Virus record (IMG/VR): IMGVR_UViG_3300037189_003735 | Coordinates: 1-26,226 of that record | Direction: 5' to 3' (one strand) | DNA length: 26,226 bases | Source: a virus | In this document: positions 6,317 to 12,697 of the stretch, piece by piece | How positions within the stretch are numbered: position 1 is the first letter of the stretch | Layout of the letters: every line of letters starts with the position of its first letter | The notes under the pieces: model-generated | What the model saw: only the letters and a program-made list of their open reading frames with translations | What the model was told of the DNA's origin: nothing | The model's database searches: none | Translations under genes and position numbers: made by a program

Positions 6317-6726
6317 ATGCTCTTCAATTTGAGGCTGTGAAGATTGCATTAAAGCAAGACCGTACTGGCTTTGTTTTAACGCTTAACATTCACCCCGATG
6401 AAATCCCACAGGAACTTATGCGGGACTTTGTCGGTGCTAGGTACGGTGTTGCAATGGTGCGGATTCAGGATAACGAAACCGTCACCAATTACGACAACCG
6501 AGTTAAGAGGGCTGGCATTCTTGGAAAAAGTAAACGCTTTCATTTGTGGTTACGTAAAGTAAAGGGCTTGGAAATTAACGGAGAAGATGATGCGGTTAAA
6601 GCTATCTACCGTGAATGTAGTATCCATTCCCGAACTGAACTCAATGGAAATCAAGACGCTCAAAATCAATTTGATGAAATGGTGGCAGATTATGAAAAAT
6701 GGGGCGAAGAAGATGAGCCGTTTTAA
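6313..6726 (+). CDS. Hypothetical phage protein (137 aa)
   Basis: This 137-residue protein has an N-terminal alpha/beta segment (FEAVKIALKQDRTGFVLTLN, then EIPQELMRDFVGARYGVAMV). A basic middle follows (NRVKRAGILGKSKRFHLWLRKVKG), and the tail is strongly acidic (EKWGEEDEPF). The pattern resembles small DNA-replication accessory proteins of phages, but I cannot name the family. It starts as ATGA on the previous stop and overlaps the next gene by 14 bases. Confidence 0.75.
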   Translation: MNALQFEAVKIALKQDRTGFVLTLNIHPDEIPQELMRDFVGARYGVAMVRIQDNETVTNYDNRVKRAGILGKSKRFHLWLRKVKGLEINGEDDAVKAIYRECSIHSRTELNGNQDAQNQFDEMVADYEKWGEEDEPF

Positions 6727-7018
6727 AAGTGTGGTTCCTCTCATGGTGTACATCGATCCAGTTGATAGAAACAAAATACAAACTTATGCAAAAAAGGAGG
6801 GTATCAATGTTAGTCAATTAGCAAGAGAAGCTTTTAAGATGCGTATGGCTGGAACTGATGATCCGTTTAACGGCGGCTTCAATCAAGGTTTAAACGAGGC
6901 GATGCGTATTGCACGTGATACGACAGGGGCAAAGATGATGTTCCCCTCAGGTAAATCATTTGCGGATTTGGTTTGCGATTCAATTGGAAAGTACTTGCGG
7001 GAGAAACCAAGTGAATGA
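6713..7018 (+). CDS. Ribbon-helix-helix-like DNA-binding protein (101 aa)
   Basis: I start at the ATG at 6713 (MSRFKSVVPLMVYIDPVDR); the longer frame from 6587 overlaps the previous gene needlessly. Residues 7-45 fit a ribbon-helix-helix fold: a short strand (PLMVYIDP), a helix (DRNKIQTYAKKEG), a turn and a second helix (NVSQLAREAFKMRMAG). RHH proteins bind operators as dimers, so this may be a regulator. The C-terminal half (MRIARDTTGAKM) is unassigned. A GTTTAAAC copy at 6888-6895 lies in Leu-Asn codons. No operator is identified. Confidence 0.65.
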   Translation: MSRFKSVVPLMVYIDPVDRNKIQTYAKKEGINVSQLAREAFKMRMAGTDDPFNGGFNQGLNEAMRIARDTTGAKMMFPSGKSFADLVCDSIGKYLREKPSE

Positions 7019-7193
7019 ACAGGACTTGCGTGATTGTTTTGCTATGTTTGCTTTAAACGGAATTTTATCTTGTAATTATTCGGTGATTGAATCCCCAGCA
7101 ATCTTGGCATATAAGTACGCAGATGAAATGCTTGAGGCTCGCAAACCAAGGCAAGAGGGCATTGTTTCAATTAAGAAAAGGAGGACGAAGTGA
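7011..7193 (+). CDS. Small conserved-type phage protein (60 aa)
   Basis: I start at the GTG at 7011, with GGGAG 8 bases upstream, overlapping the previous stop by 8 bases. The frame extension to 6960 has no ribosome-binding site. The product reads NEQDLRDCFAMFAL, then LAYKYADEMLEARKP. That resembles short phage proteins of unknown function with a Tyr-x-x-Ala-Asp-x-Met-Leu-x-Ala-Arg motif. It ends in a basic tail (KKRRTK) and overlaps the next gene by 4 bases. No enzymatic residues are evident. Confidence 0.72.
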   Translation: MNEQDLRDCFAMFALNGILSCNYSVIESPAILAYKYADEMLEARKPRQEGIVSIKKRRTK

Positions 7194-7507
7194 ATTTTGA
7201 AAGGGCATTTTGGTCTGGAGTTTTAATTGCAACGGTCTTTGTTTGCATCTTAGTCCAATGTAATTATGTTAAGGCTCAAACCAGTTGGGAAAACAATCCA
7301 TTGAACTATAAAAACAGTGAACTTAATTACGAGAATACCTCGTATGACTGGAAGAATAGTCAATACAACTGGGATAACAACGCATTAAATGTTTATAACA
7401 ATACAGGTATATACAACAACCAAGGCGAACGCATTGGTTATGGTACTTTTTTTGACAACACAGGTAACCGAATCGGTTATAACGGAGGAAGAAATGGAAC
7501 AAATTAA
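7190..7507 (+). CDS. Secreted or membrane-anchored Asn/Tyr heptad-repeat protein (105 aa)
   Basis: A GTG start has AGGAGG 5 bases upstream. Residues 7-29 form a signal peptide or membrane anchor, with a plausible cleavage after VKA. Five tandem heptads follow at residues 35-69: NNPLNYK, NSELNYE, NTSYDWK, NSQYNWD, NNALNVY. Two copies of an N-x-G-x-RIGY unit then cover about 76-97 (NNQGERIGY and DNTGNRIGY). Such Asn/aromatic repeats occur in exported bacterial proteins of unknown role. In this phage it would sit at the periplasm or outer surface and might alter the envelope during infection, an inference. Neighbours are cytoplasmic-type proteins, so it is an outlier in its operon. Confidence 0.8.
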   Translation: MNFERAFWSGVLIATVFVCILVQCNYVKAQTSWENNPLNYKNSELNYENTSYDWKNSQYNWDNNALNVYNNTGIYNNQGERIGYGTFFDNTGNRIGYNGGRNGTN

Positions 7508-7859
7508 ATTGCAACAGTTGGAAAAGATTAAGAAGTTACTTGGCACAATGGGCTGTAAGTACGCAATCATTGATCAGGACAATACAAAGCATGGAGACTT
7601 GGAGATAGTATCGGCAAAACATCGCACCAGAGCGCCATCGGAGTTTCCGCATGGAGAAATGAGTACTCATATTCGTAATTATATGGATTACGATAACTTT
7701 ACTGTTGGTGAGGTTGCTATTATTCCTATTGATAAATTCCCGCCTGAGCGTATTCGTAGTGCTACTTGTGCCAAGTTAAGTACAGTCTGGGGCAAGGACA
7801 CTTATCACTCAATGATTAATGTTTCTAAAAATCAAATTGAAGTGTTACGCATAGCATGA
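7494..7859 (+). CDS. Hypothetical phage protein (121 aa)
   Basis: I start at the ATG at 7494, with GGAGG 7 bases upstream; the extension to 7389 lies in the repeat gene. The N-terminus is helical (MEQIKLQQLEKIKKLLG). An alpha/beta body follows with FTVGEVAIIPIDKFPPERI and a C-terminal part ending VSKNQIEVLRIA. The overall look is of a small phage DNA-binding or regulatory protein with a helical oligomerisation segment, but I recognise no named family. It overlaps the methyltransferase start by 4 bases (ATGA). Confidence 0.7.
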   Translation: MEQIKLQQLEKIKKLLGTMGCKYAIIDQDNTKHGDLEIVSAKHRTRAPSEFPHGEMSTHIRNYMDYDNFTVGEVAIIPIDKFPPERIRSATCAKLSTVWGKDTYHSMINVSKNQIEVLRIA

Positions 7860-8797
7860 TTGAATTTGGCGATTGCAGAACCATCATGGCTCGTTGGGCT
7901 AAGGAGGGGGTAAAGGTGCAAACTTGCATCACATCACCTCCTTACTTTGGCTTGCGAGCCTATGGCGGTGGCGATCAAGAGATTGGAGTTGAGCACGACA
8001 TCAATGAATATGTAAACAATATTGTTTATGTTTTCAGTCATGTTTGGGATCTACTTAAAGATGATGGCACGGTTTGGCTTAATCTTGGGGACTCTTATGC
8101 GGGTAGCGGTAAGGGTAGGAACCCCGATGGTACGGTTCATGTCAGTGCTTTAATGGCTAAGCAAGGAACGTCCGCTGGCACGATTATGGGCAATGTTAAG
8201 GGTGGGCTAGTACCCGACGGATTAAAGCCTAAGGACTTGATTGGAGTACCTTGGCGGGTCGCTTTTGCCTTACAAGCCTTTGGCTGGTACTTACGTCAGG
8301 ACATCATTTGGCACAAGCCTAATCCTATGCCTGAGTCAGTTAAGGATCGTTGTACCAAAGCCCATGAGTACATTTTCCTACTAAGTAAAAACCCTAGGTA
8401 TTACTTTGATAACGAAGCGATTAAAGAGCCAGTTAAAGAAGACTGGGGTACACGTGATAGAACGGGCGGTAAGTACCACAACGAGGGTTCTGGGCTACAA
8501 CCCCACACGGGGCTGGAAAAGAGCTACGAGATGGCTAACAAACGTTCCGTATGGACTGTTAACACCAGTTCCTACAAGGGGGCGCACTTTGCCACCTTTC
8601 CGACCGACCTGATCGAGCCTTGCGTATTGGCTAGTACAAAGGCTGGGGATGTAGTGCTTGATCCTTTCATGGGAAGCGGAACTACCGCCGCAGTAGCAGA
8701 GCGTTTAAACAGGCTATACATTGGCTGCGAGCTGAATCCTGAATATGAAAAGTTGCAGAAGGAAAGACTTAAGCAACCATCACTGGAGTTGTTATGA
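7856..8797 (+). CDS. Beta-class site-specific DNA methyltransferase (orphan)
   Basis: This 313-residue protein has motif IV TSPPYFGLRAYG near residue 26 (SPPY 27-30) and motif I DPFMGSGTT at 269-277. That is the beta-class order, with the catalytic motif first and the AdoMet-binding motif last. SPPY is typical of N4-cytosine enzymes but also occurs in N6-adenine ones, so the target base is open. Lengths and motifs look intact. No restriction endonuclease is next to it, so it probably shields phage DNA from host restriction or marks it for regulation. Recognition sequence cannot be read from the protein. A GTTTAAAC copy lies at 8703-8710. Confidence 0.93.
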   Translation: MIEFGDCRTIMARWAKEGVKVQTCITSPPYFGLRAYGGGDQEIGVEHDINEYVNNIVYVFSHVWDLLKDDGTVWLNLGDSYAGSGKGRNPDGTVHVSALMAKQGTSAGTIMGNVKGGLVPDGLKPKDLIGVPWRVAFALQAFGWYLRQDIIWHKPNPMPESVKDRCTKAHEYIFLLSKNPRYYFDNEAIKEPVKEDWGTRDRTGGKYHNEGSGLQPHTGLEKSYEMANKRSVWTVNTSSYKGAHFATFPTDLIEPCVLASTKAGDVVLDPFMGSGTTAAVAERLNRLYIGCELNPEYEKLQKERLKQPSLELL

Positions 8798-8958
8798 TAA
8801 AAAACATAGGAATTGCCATTCTTTTTATTGCTTTGATTCTGTCGTTTAGTAGTAACAACTGTCAAAAAGTAACGGTAGAACCATATCAACAGAACCAAAT
8901 GGTAGATGGTTGTGTTATGCAGAAATCTGGCGATAACTGGATAAGGACTTGTGGATGA
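8794..8958 (+). CDS. Small exported or membrane protein (54 aa)
   Basis: This 54-codon frame starts as ATGA on the methyltransferase stop and its own stop overlaps the next start the same way, so it fits the operon exactly. Residues 3-18 (KNIGIAILFIALILSF) form a signal peptide or single membrane helix, followed by a polar domain with Cys23, Cys40 and Cys53. The residues before Cys23 (SNN) do not fit a lipobox, so it is not clearly a lipoprotein. The two C-terminal cysteines could form a disulfide in the periplasm. Function unknown; a lysis or envelope role is possible. Confidence 0.72.
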   Translation: MIKNIGIAILFIALILSFSSNNCQKVTVEPYQQNQMVDGCVMQKSGDNWIRTCG

Positions 8959-9203
8959 ACGCAAATGAACTAACAGATGACGAAATAGACGAAGTTTTTT
9001 GCGAAGTATTTTGTTTTGATAAAGGTTCTAAGCCAACATCATTAGGATATGAATTTTGTAGAGCAATACTAAGAAAGGCACAAGAAAAAACAACCGAATC
9101 AGTCATGTCAGAGCATTGCACCTGCTACAAATTAGGTTATAGCCAGTTAAACAATTACACAAAAGTAGAAAATGAATTATTAACCAAAGGAGAAGTGAAA
9201 TGA
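8955..9203 (+). CDS. Cysteine-rich hypothetical protein (82 aa)
   Basis: I start at the ATG at 8955, which overlaps the previous stop as ATGA; the in-frame TTG at 8949 adds only two residues. The protein is acidic at the N-terminus (ELTDDEIDEVFCEVFCFD) and has further cysteines near CRAIL and HCTCYKLGY, six in all. The spacing does not match a clear zinc finger. It has no signal peptide, so it is probably cytoplasmic and reduced. Its stop overlaps the lipoprotein start. Confidence 0.7.
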   Translation: MNANELTDDEIDEVFCEVFCFDKGSKPTSLGYEFCRAILRKAQEKTTESVMSEHCTCYKLGYSQLNNYTKVENELLTKGEVK

Positions 9204-9478
9204 AGAAAGTACTGTTTTTAACTATTATATTTTTAAATGGCTGTTCAATGTTCGGTAGTAGTTATCCGACTATTCCAAACACGGTGCTGATAGTAGATCC
9301 ACAAACCACCGTCATCAGTAGGAATGAGATCATTAACGGGGTACATGAATGTGAAACTAGCGGGCTACGTCCAGTTATTATCACGACAAGACGTAAGATC
9401 AACGGATTTATATCCGATGCTCCAGTTGATGTTACTTGTTATCCCGATGCCAAAAGATATAACAAAGTTAATCAATGA
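9200..9478 (+). CDS. Phage-encoded lipoprotein (92 aa)
   Basis: The N-terminus MKKVLFLTIIFLNGCS is a short basic segment, a hydrophobic core and a lipobox (LNGC, Cys15). It should be lipidated and anchored in the inner or outer membrane of a Gram-negative cell. The mature part is a small beta-rich domain with PNTVLIVDPQTTV, GLRPVIITTRR and a Cys pair (Cys51, Cys80). Size and location class fit an outer-membrane spanin subunit or a superinfection-exclusion lipoprotein, but no lysis genes are next to it. It overlaps both neighbours by 4 bases. Confidence 0.75.
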   Translation: MKKVLFLTIIFLNGCSMFGSSYPTIPNTVLIVDPQTTVISRNEIINGVHECETSGLRPVIITTRRKINGFISDAPVDVTCYPDAKRYNKVNQ

Positions 9479-9903
9479 ACTCTTTTAATGCAGACAAGGA
9501 GCGTGGCTTAGTTATTGAGCAAAGGGTACTAGCCCTTGTTCAAAGAAAATATCCATCTGCAAGTCTGGTTAATTCGTTTAAAGGTTATGACATTTGGATT
9601 CCAGAAACACACAAATCGATTGAAGTAAAGTATGATCCGATGAGTAATGACACTGGTAACGTGGTAATAGAAATTGAAATGAATGGCAAGGCTTCGGGCT
9701 TGATAACAACAACCGCTGATTATTGGGTATTCTATGATGATTATGTGTTTGTAACGCTGAAGCCAATAAGCATTGTTAATTGTATTTTTCAGAATAAATT
9801 GCAGTACGTAGAGTTTGTTGGTAAGGGGGACAAGGCTAGTAAAAAGGCTTTTTTAATTCCCAAGAAAATGTTGTTTAACTGCGGTAAATTATTGGAGGCT
9901 TAA
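9475..9903 (+). CDS. PD-(D/E)XK nuclease-like protein, possible Holliday junction resolvase (142 aa)
   Basis: The first 80 residues carry a restriction-endonuclease-type core: Glu15 (VIEQRV), Asp39 in GYDIWIP, and Glu50-x-Lys52 in KSIEVKYD. Then follow GNVVIEIE and SGLITTTADYWV, which also occur in small phage nucleases. The E...D...ExK pattern resembles archaeal-type Hjc resolvases, so it may cut branched DNA, but mismatch- or end-specific activity is equally possible. It would be a second junction-type nuclease besides RusA. The start overlaps the lipoprotein stop by 4 bases; the next ATG follows directly after its TAA. Confidence 0.68.
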   Translation: MNSFNADKERGLVIEQRVLALVQRKYPSASLVNSFKGYDIWIPETHKSIEVKYDPMSNDTGNVVIEIEMNGKASGLITTTADYWVFYDDYVFVTLKPISIVNCIFQNKLQYVEFVGKGDKASKKAFLIPKKMLFNCGKLLEA

Positions 9904-10116
9904 ATGGATTATGCAGAATGGGTATCACGTAAGTACGGTTTAGGAAAAACTTACAGTAGTGTAGACGAAGCATTTAAAACAGCGGACTACGCAACTGGGC
10001 TGTGGAAATGCGAAACTGACTTTGATCGGTTTAAACGGGGTAATGGATTACCTGCAATGCTTGGATTTGCAGGAATGTTTGGATTATTAATTTATATTGC
10101 GTATGTATTTAAATGA
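9904..10116 (+). CDS. Small membrane protein with C-terminal helix (70 aa)
   Basis: This 70-residue protein has a soluble N-terminal 48 residues with one Cys and a hydrophobic C-terminal segment (MLGFAGMFGLLIYIAYVF), making it a tail-anchored single-pass membrane protein. It begins right after the previous stop with GGAGG 7 bases upstream, and its TGA overlaps the next ATG. A GTTTAAAC copy at 10029-10036 lies in Phe-Lys codons. No family recognised; holin-like behaviour is not excluded but only one membrane segment is present. Confidence 0.7.
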   Translation: MDYAEWVSRKYGLGKTYSSVDEAFKTADYATGLWKCETDFDRFKRGNGLPAMLGFAGMFGLLIYIAYVFK

Positions 10117-10319
10117 CAACATTTACTACCGAAGACAGGATTAACGCAAGCAAAGTCTTGGAACCCATTCCTTTTGCGGGAATGGTTGCCCTTACTATTC
10201 CGCTTAGTGACACTCAAATAAGGATGCTGTACGATAGCTATTTTGCTACTCAATCAGCTAATTCTGATTTTTTTTTAGGGTTTGCCAGAATAATTGAAAG
10301 AGCGCATGGCATAGCCTAA
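10113..10319 (+). CDS. Small hypothetical protein (68 aa)
   Basis: A 68-residue protein coupled to the previous gene by ATGA. The centre reads PIPFAGMVALTIPLS, moderately hydrophobic but with two Pro and probably not a membrane helix. It is followed by an amphipathic helix (QIRMLYDSYFATQ). I do not recognise it. Confidence 0.65.
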   Translation: MTTFTTEDRINASKVLEPIPFAGMVALTIPLSDTQIRMLYDSYFATQSANSDFFLGFARIIERAHGIA

Positions 10320-10329
10320 AGGGGTCAAA

Positions 10330-10521
10330 ATGAAAAAGGTCATATTTGCTGAGGGTTGTTTTGATGAATTTGAGGGTACTCCACAAGAATTGCAGGATCT
10401 TGTTGCTTTGATCCATTCGTTGAATGAGTCGGGAGAGCTTGAAGCTGATTCGGTTCGGTTGGATGCGGAAGAGGAGTCTGAGTTATTAAAGTTGTTGGAT
10501 AACCGAAAAAAAAGAAATTAA
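10330..10521 (+). CDS. Small acidic hypothetical protein (63 aa)
   Basis: A strong ribosome-binding site (AAAGGGG) lies 5 bases before the ATG. The 63-residue product starts with a short strand (MKKVIFAEGCFDEF), then a helix with TPQELQDLVALIHSL, and is rich in Glu. It ends with a basic KKRN tail. No enzymatic motif is seen. One base separates it from the next gene. Confidence 0.72.
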   Translation: MKKVIFAEGCFDEFEGTPQELQDLVALIHSLNESGELEADSVRLDAEEESELLKLLDNRKKRN

Positions 10522-10522
10522 C

Positions 10523-10675
10523 ATGGACATTAAAATTACTGTAATACGGGAAAACAAAGACGGATCTGCTGATATAGCGTTGGAAATGGACAAAGAAGCA
10601 AAAGAATTGATTATTGCTGAGGGTTTTTTATATTTAATACGTAAATTTATAAAAGAAAATAAACCTAAAAAATGA
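10523..10675 (+). CDS. Small hypothetical protein (50 aa)
   Basis: This 50-codon frame fills the gap between two other genes. It starts 1 base after the previous stop, ends as ATGA on the next start, and looks protein-like: MDIKITVIRENKDGSADIAL, then an amphipathic helix and a Lys-rich tail. The composition suggests a strand-strand-helix mini-domain. Its fit in the operon is the main support. Confidence 0.7.
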   Translation: MDIKITVIRENKDGSADIALEMDKEAKELIIAEGFLYLIRKFIKENKPKK

Positions 10676-10881
10676 CATGGAACTATCGAGTAGTTGAAAT
10701 GATTAATGGCGATGAGTCTTGGTTAGAGATTTGTGAGGTCTACTACGAGGGCGATAAGCCAATTGGTTATTGCACCGTTAGCGTTGGAGAAGACAGCATT
10801 GAATCTTTAAAAAGTACGCTGCAACGTATGACAGACTGTTTAAACAAGCCAACATTAAAGAAGGAAGATTTTAATGAGTAG
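10672..10881 (+). CDS. Small phage protein of WNYRVVE type (69 aa)
   Basis: The 69-residue protein opens with MTWNYRVVEMINGDESWLEI, then EVYYEGDKPIGYCTVSV and a helix ending near KPTLKKEDF. This fold-like pattern (WNYRVV...EVYYE...L..M) recurs in small phage proteins of unknown function. It overlaps the next gene by 8 bases. A GTTTAAAC copy (10838-10845) lies in Leu-Asn codons. Confidence 0.75.
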   Translation: MTWNYRVVEMINGDESWLEICEVYYEGDKPIGYCTVSVGEDSIESLKSTLQRMTDCLNKPTLKKEDFNE

Positions 10882-11044
10882 CTGGTTAATTTGGATAATC
10901 GGGATTGTTTACTTGGTTGTAGCGGTTGACCTGTTTAGAAAAGGTCAGGTAGGGCTAGGCTTAGCTTTTATTGGTTACTTCATTGGTAACTGCGGACTAG
11001 GTCTTGCGGCTAGAGTTCCAGCGGGTCAAATCCTAGTTCAGTAG
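10874..11044 (+). CDS. Small two-helix membrane protein (56 aa)
   Basis: An ATG at 10874, overlapping the previous stop and preceded by AAGGAAG, opens 56 codons. The protein has two hydrophobic segments (WLIWIIGIVYLVVAV and LGLAFIGYFIGNCGLGLA) around a short basic turn (FRKGQ). Similar short two-helix proteins occur in phages without a known role; a small holin or membrane modulator is possible. It is the last gene of the plus operon. Its 3' end overlaps the converging SprT-like gene by 35 bases. No terminator is visible after it. Confidence 0.72.
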   Translation: MSSWLIWIIGIVYLVVAVDLFRKGQVGLGLAFIGYFIGNCGLGLAARVPAGQILVQ

Positions 11045-11363
11045 CAATCAGGTGTGCCCTACGTCTAAACGTAGCGTCATGCTTTGTCCATGCGTCAGTT
11101 ACTGTTCCCGCACGACTCATGTGAATAATCTCATGAGCCACGGTTCTAATGACCGTATCAAGATGTCCACATTTTGCTTTTGAAATAGTCAGGGTATGTA
11201 CGTAGTCTTCATCATCGTCATACTGATACGTACCCATCGCATCAATTTCATTGGTAACAAGAAACTTAATTTCTTCTGGGGCGGGTAGAGTCCAGCCTGT
11301 AAAAGGCTTGCATTGGCATAACATTAAGTAAATGCCCTCAAGGGCTTTTGGCGTTAACTTCAT
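11010..11363 (-). CDS. SprT-like zinc metallopeptidase-type protein (117 aa)
   Basis: Residues 73-82 read RTVAHEIIHM, an HExxH zincin site (His77, Glu78, His81), with a further conserved-type His95 in AWTKHDATFRRRA. Size and pattern match SprT-like domains, related to the DNA-protein crosslink protease Spartan and to small phage metalloproteins. A Cys pair near CQCKP and one at CGH may help fold. It may cut proteins on DNA or another target; that is family-based inference. It overlaps the metallophosphoesterase stop as ATGA, so the two are coupled on the minus strand. The C-terminus overlaps the converging plus-strand gene. Confidence 0.78.
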   Translation of the reverse strand: MKLTPKALEGIYLMLCQCKPFTGWTLPAPEEIKFLVTNEIDAMGTYQYDDDEDYVHTLTISKAKCGHLDTVIRTVAHEIIHMSRAGTVTDAWTKHDATFRRRAHLIATELGFDPLEL

Positions 11364-12334
11364 ATTCTGTTTACACAGCCCCTAAATTCAAATTCATCCT
11401 CACCAGAAACCATAACAAGCTCTGGCATTAGCATCTTGCCATTTTCCCATGAAAGTAAAACAAATCCTGAGCGCCAGTCGGTTGGGGCATCTTCGATGTA
11501 ATGTATGAAAGCACTGGAATGCGGATCAGCCAGACAGCCCGTTTGAACGCCCCAGCGGGTTCCGTTGTAATCCGTTATCGGGAAGGCGGAAAGATTGTGT
11601 GTATGACCTGTAATCATATTAGTTCCGCTGTTTAAACTGTTCGATCTTGTAGCTCCAAAGCCGCCTTTCCATCGATGTTTAATACAGGTATCCTCGTTAA
11701 CCCAAAAGCTCCAACAGGACTTCCATAAAGGAAAGTGATCTTTAAGGGAAAACCCTAATACGCCCTCGTAGGTTGTAATTCCAGCGTTTGACAGAAAGGT
11801 CTCAAAACGAGCGTCATGGTTGCCCAACGTCCAGATAAGCTCAGCATTACCCGCAAGCTTTTCAATGCCTCCCATGAACTCCTGACAAGCCTCAAGCTCT
11901 TCCTTGACGGTAGGGGTTTGAGACCAGTTAATTCTTGGATGCCGACTAGCCTGACTGCCATCAAAGATATCACCGTTGGCTACAATAGCCTTGATCTCGC
12001 CTTTAAATTCTTTAAGCATAAGCAGTAAGGCTTTGTAGGCGGTAGTGACCTCATTGGGCTGGAAGTGGGCATCGCTAAAAACAATGACCCGACCCTTTTC
12101 AATATTAATTCCCCGCCTGACATTGCCTTCTACTTGCTCTATTTTTGGAATTTGCGGACCAGTTCTTTGAGGGTTTGTTAGTACCAAATCCATCTGATAT
12201 TTAAACTCAATAGACCGTCTACGGTGATGCACCGATCTGACCGCCATTTTAAGTTTTTGCGCCACGAGTGTGGGGCTTCCCATCTCATTCCAACAACTGA
12301 TAAACTGCTCATCCGTTACAGGGTAATTTGACAT
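11360..12334 (-). CDS. Calcineurin-like metallophosphoesterase with N-terminal HTH-like region (324 aa)
   Basis: The catalytic domain has all family motifs: FSDAHF (Asp88, His90), ANGDIFD (Asp122), LGNHDARF (Asn172, His173, Asp174), His220 in IKHRWKGG, and TGHTHN (His244, His246). The N-terminal 45 residues (SPTLVAQKLKMAVRSVHHRR) look like a helix-turn-helix, suggesting DNA binding fused to a phosphoesterase. The phage family could act on DNA ends, RNA or cyclic nucleotides; the substrate is unknown. A GTTTAAAC copy lies at 11630-11637 in Leu-Asn codons. AAGG lies 9 bases before the ATG. It is divergent from the DUF3310 gene and coupled to the SprT-like gene. Confidence 0.9.
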   Translation of the reverse strand: MSNYPVTDEQFISCWNEMGSPTLVAQKLKMAVRSVHHRRRSIEFKYQMDLVLTNPQRTGPQIPKIEQVEGNVRRGINIEKGRVIVFSDAHFQPNEVTTAYKALLLMLKEFKGEIKAIVANGDIFDGSQASRHPRINWSQTPTVKEELEACQEFMGGIEKLAGNAELIWTLGNHDARFETFLSNAGITTYEGVLGFSLKDHFPLWKSCWSFWVNEDTCIKHRWKGGFGATRSNSLNSGTNMITGHTHNLSAFPITDYNGTRWGVQTGCLADPHSSAFIHYIEDAPTDWRSGFVLLSWENGKMLMPELVMVSGEDEFEFRGCVNRI

Positions 12335-12355
12335 ATCAGTACCTTATAGTAAGAT
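12328..12355 (+). promoter_or_regulatory. Probable sigma70-type promoter for the DUF3310-Ref pair
   Basis: A perfect TTGACA (12328-12333), a 16-base spacer and TAAGAT (12350-12355, 4/6) point to the plus strand, about 55 bases before the DUF3310 start. The -35 box overlaps the first codons of the divergent metallophosphoesterase gene. This is the best promoter match I noticed by eye in the window. Confidence 0.5.
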
Positions 12356-12409
12356 TTTATGATATAAATCAACACATTAAACCATACTTTTGTGAAAGGT
12401 TAAAGAAAA

Positions 12410-12697
12410 ATGGATAGGGCATTTTGTGAGGTTCATGGCATTTCTTACGAAGAAGACGAGTGCCCATATTGCTTTCAAAAGCATGATCCAGTTAATCGAC
12501 CAAAGCATTATACGAACCACCCAAGCGGGATTGAATGTATCCAAATTGCAGAACACATGGGTTTTAATTTAGGTAATGCGGTTAAATACATTTGGCGATG
12601 TGATCTTAAAAATGATGAAATTGAAGATTTAGAAAAAGCCGTTTGGTACATACAGCGTGAAATAAAAAAACGCAAGAAAGTAAGAAGTGGCAACTAA
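12410..12697 (+). CDS. DUF3310 protein with N-terminal zinc-knuckle-like motif (95 aa)
   Basis: The C-terminal two thirds match phage DUF3310 proteins: DPVNRPKHYTNHPSGIECIQ, then GNAVKYIWRCDLKN and IEDLEKAVWYIQREI. This family, related to T7 gp1.7-type nucleotide kinase regions, is common next to phage DNA metabolism genes; its exact activity here is unknown. The N-terminus has Cys6, His9, Cys18 and Cys21 (CEVHG...CPYC), a possible zinc site added to the domain. A ribosome-binding sequence (AAAGG) lies about 12 bases upstream. The last 11 bases overlap the Ref-like gene. Confidence 0.82.
   Translation: MDRAFCEVHGISYEEDECPYCFQKHDPVNRPKHYTNHPSGIECIQIAEHMGFNLGNAVKYIWRCDLKNDEIEDLEKAVWYIQREIKKRKKVRSGN

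Noticed and set aside
8572-8964. 130-codon minus-strand ORF
   Set aside because: It lies antisense to the methyltransferase C-terminus and the small exported protein, with low-complexity, Ser-rich composition and no ribosome-binding site.
12343-12372. Minus-strand promoter-like TTGATT, 18 bases, TATAAG before the metallophosphoesterase
   Set aside because: The predicted transcription start would fall within a few bases of the ATG and erase the ribosome-binding site, so it would need leaderless translation.
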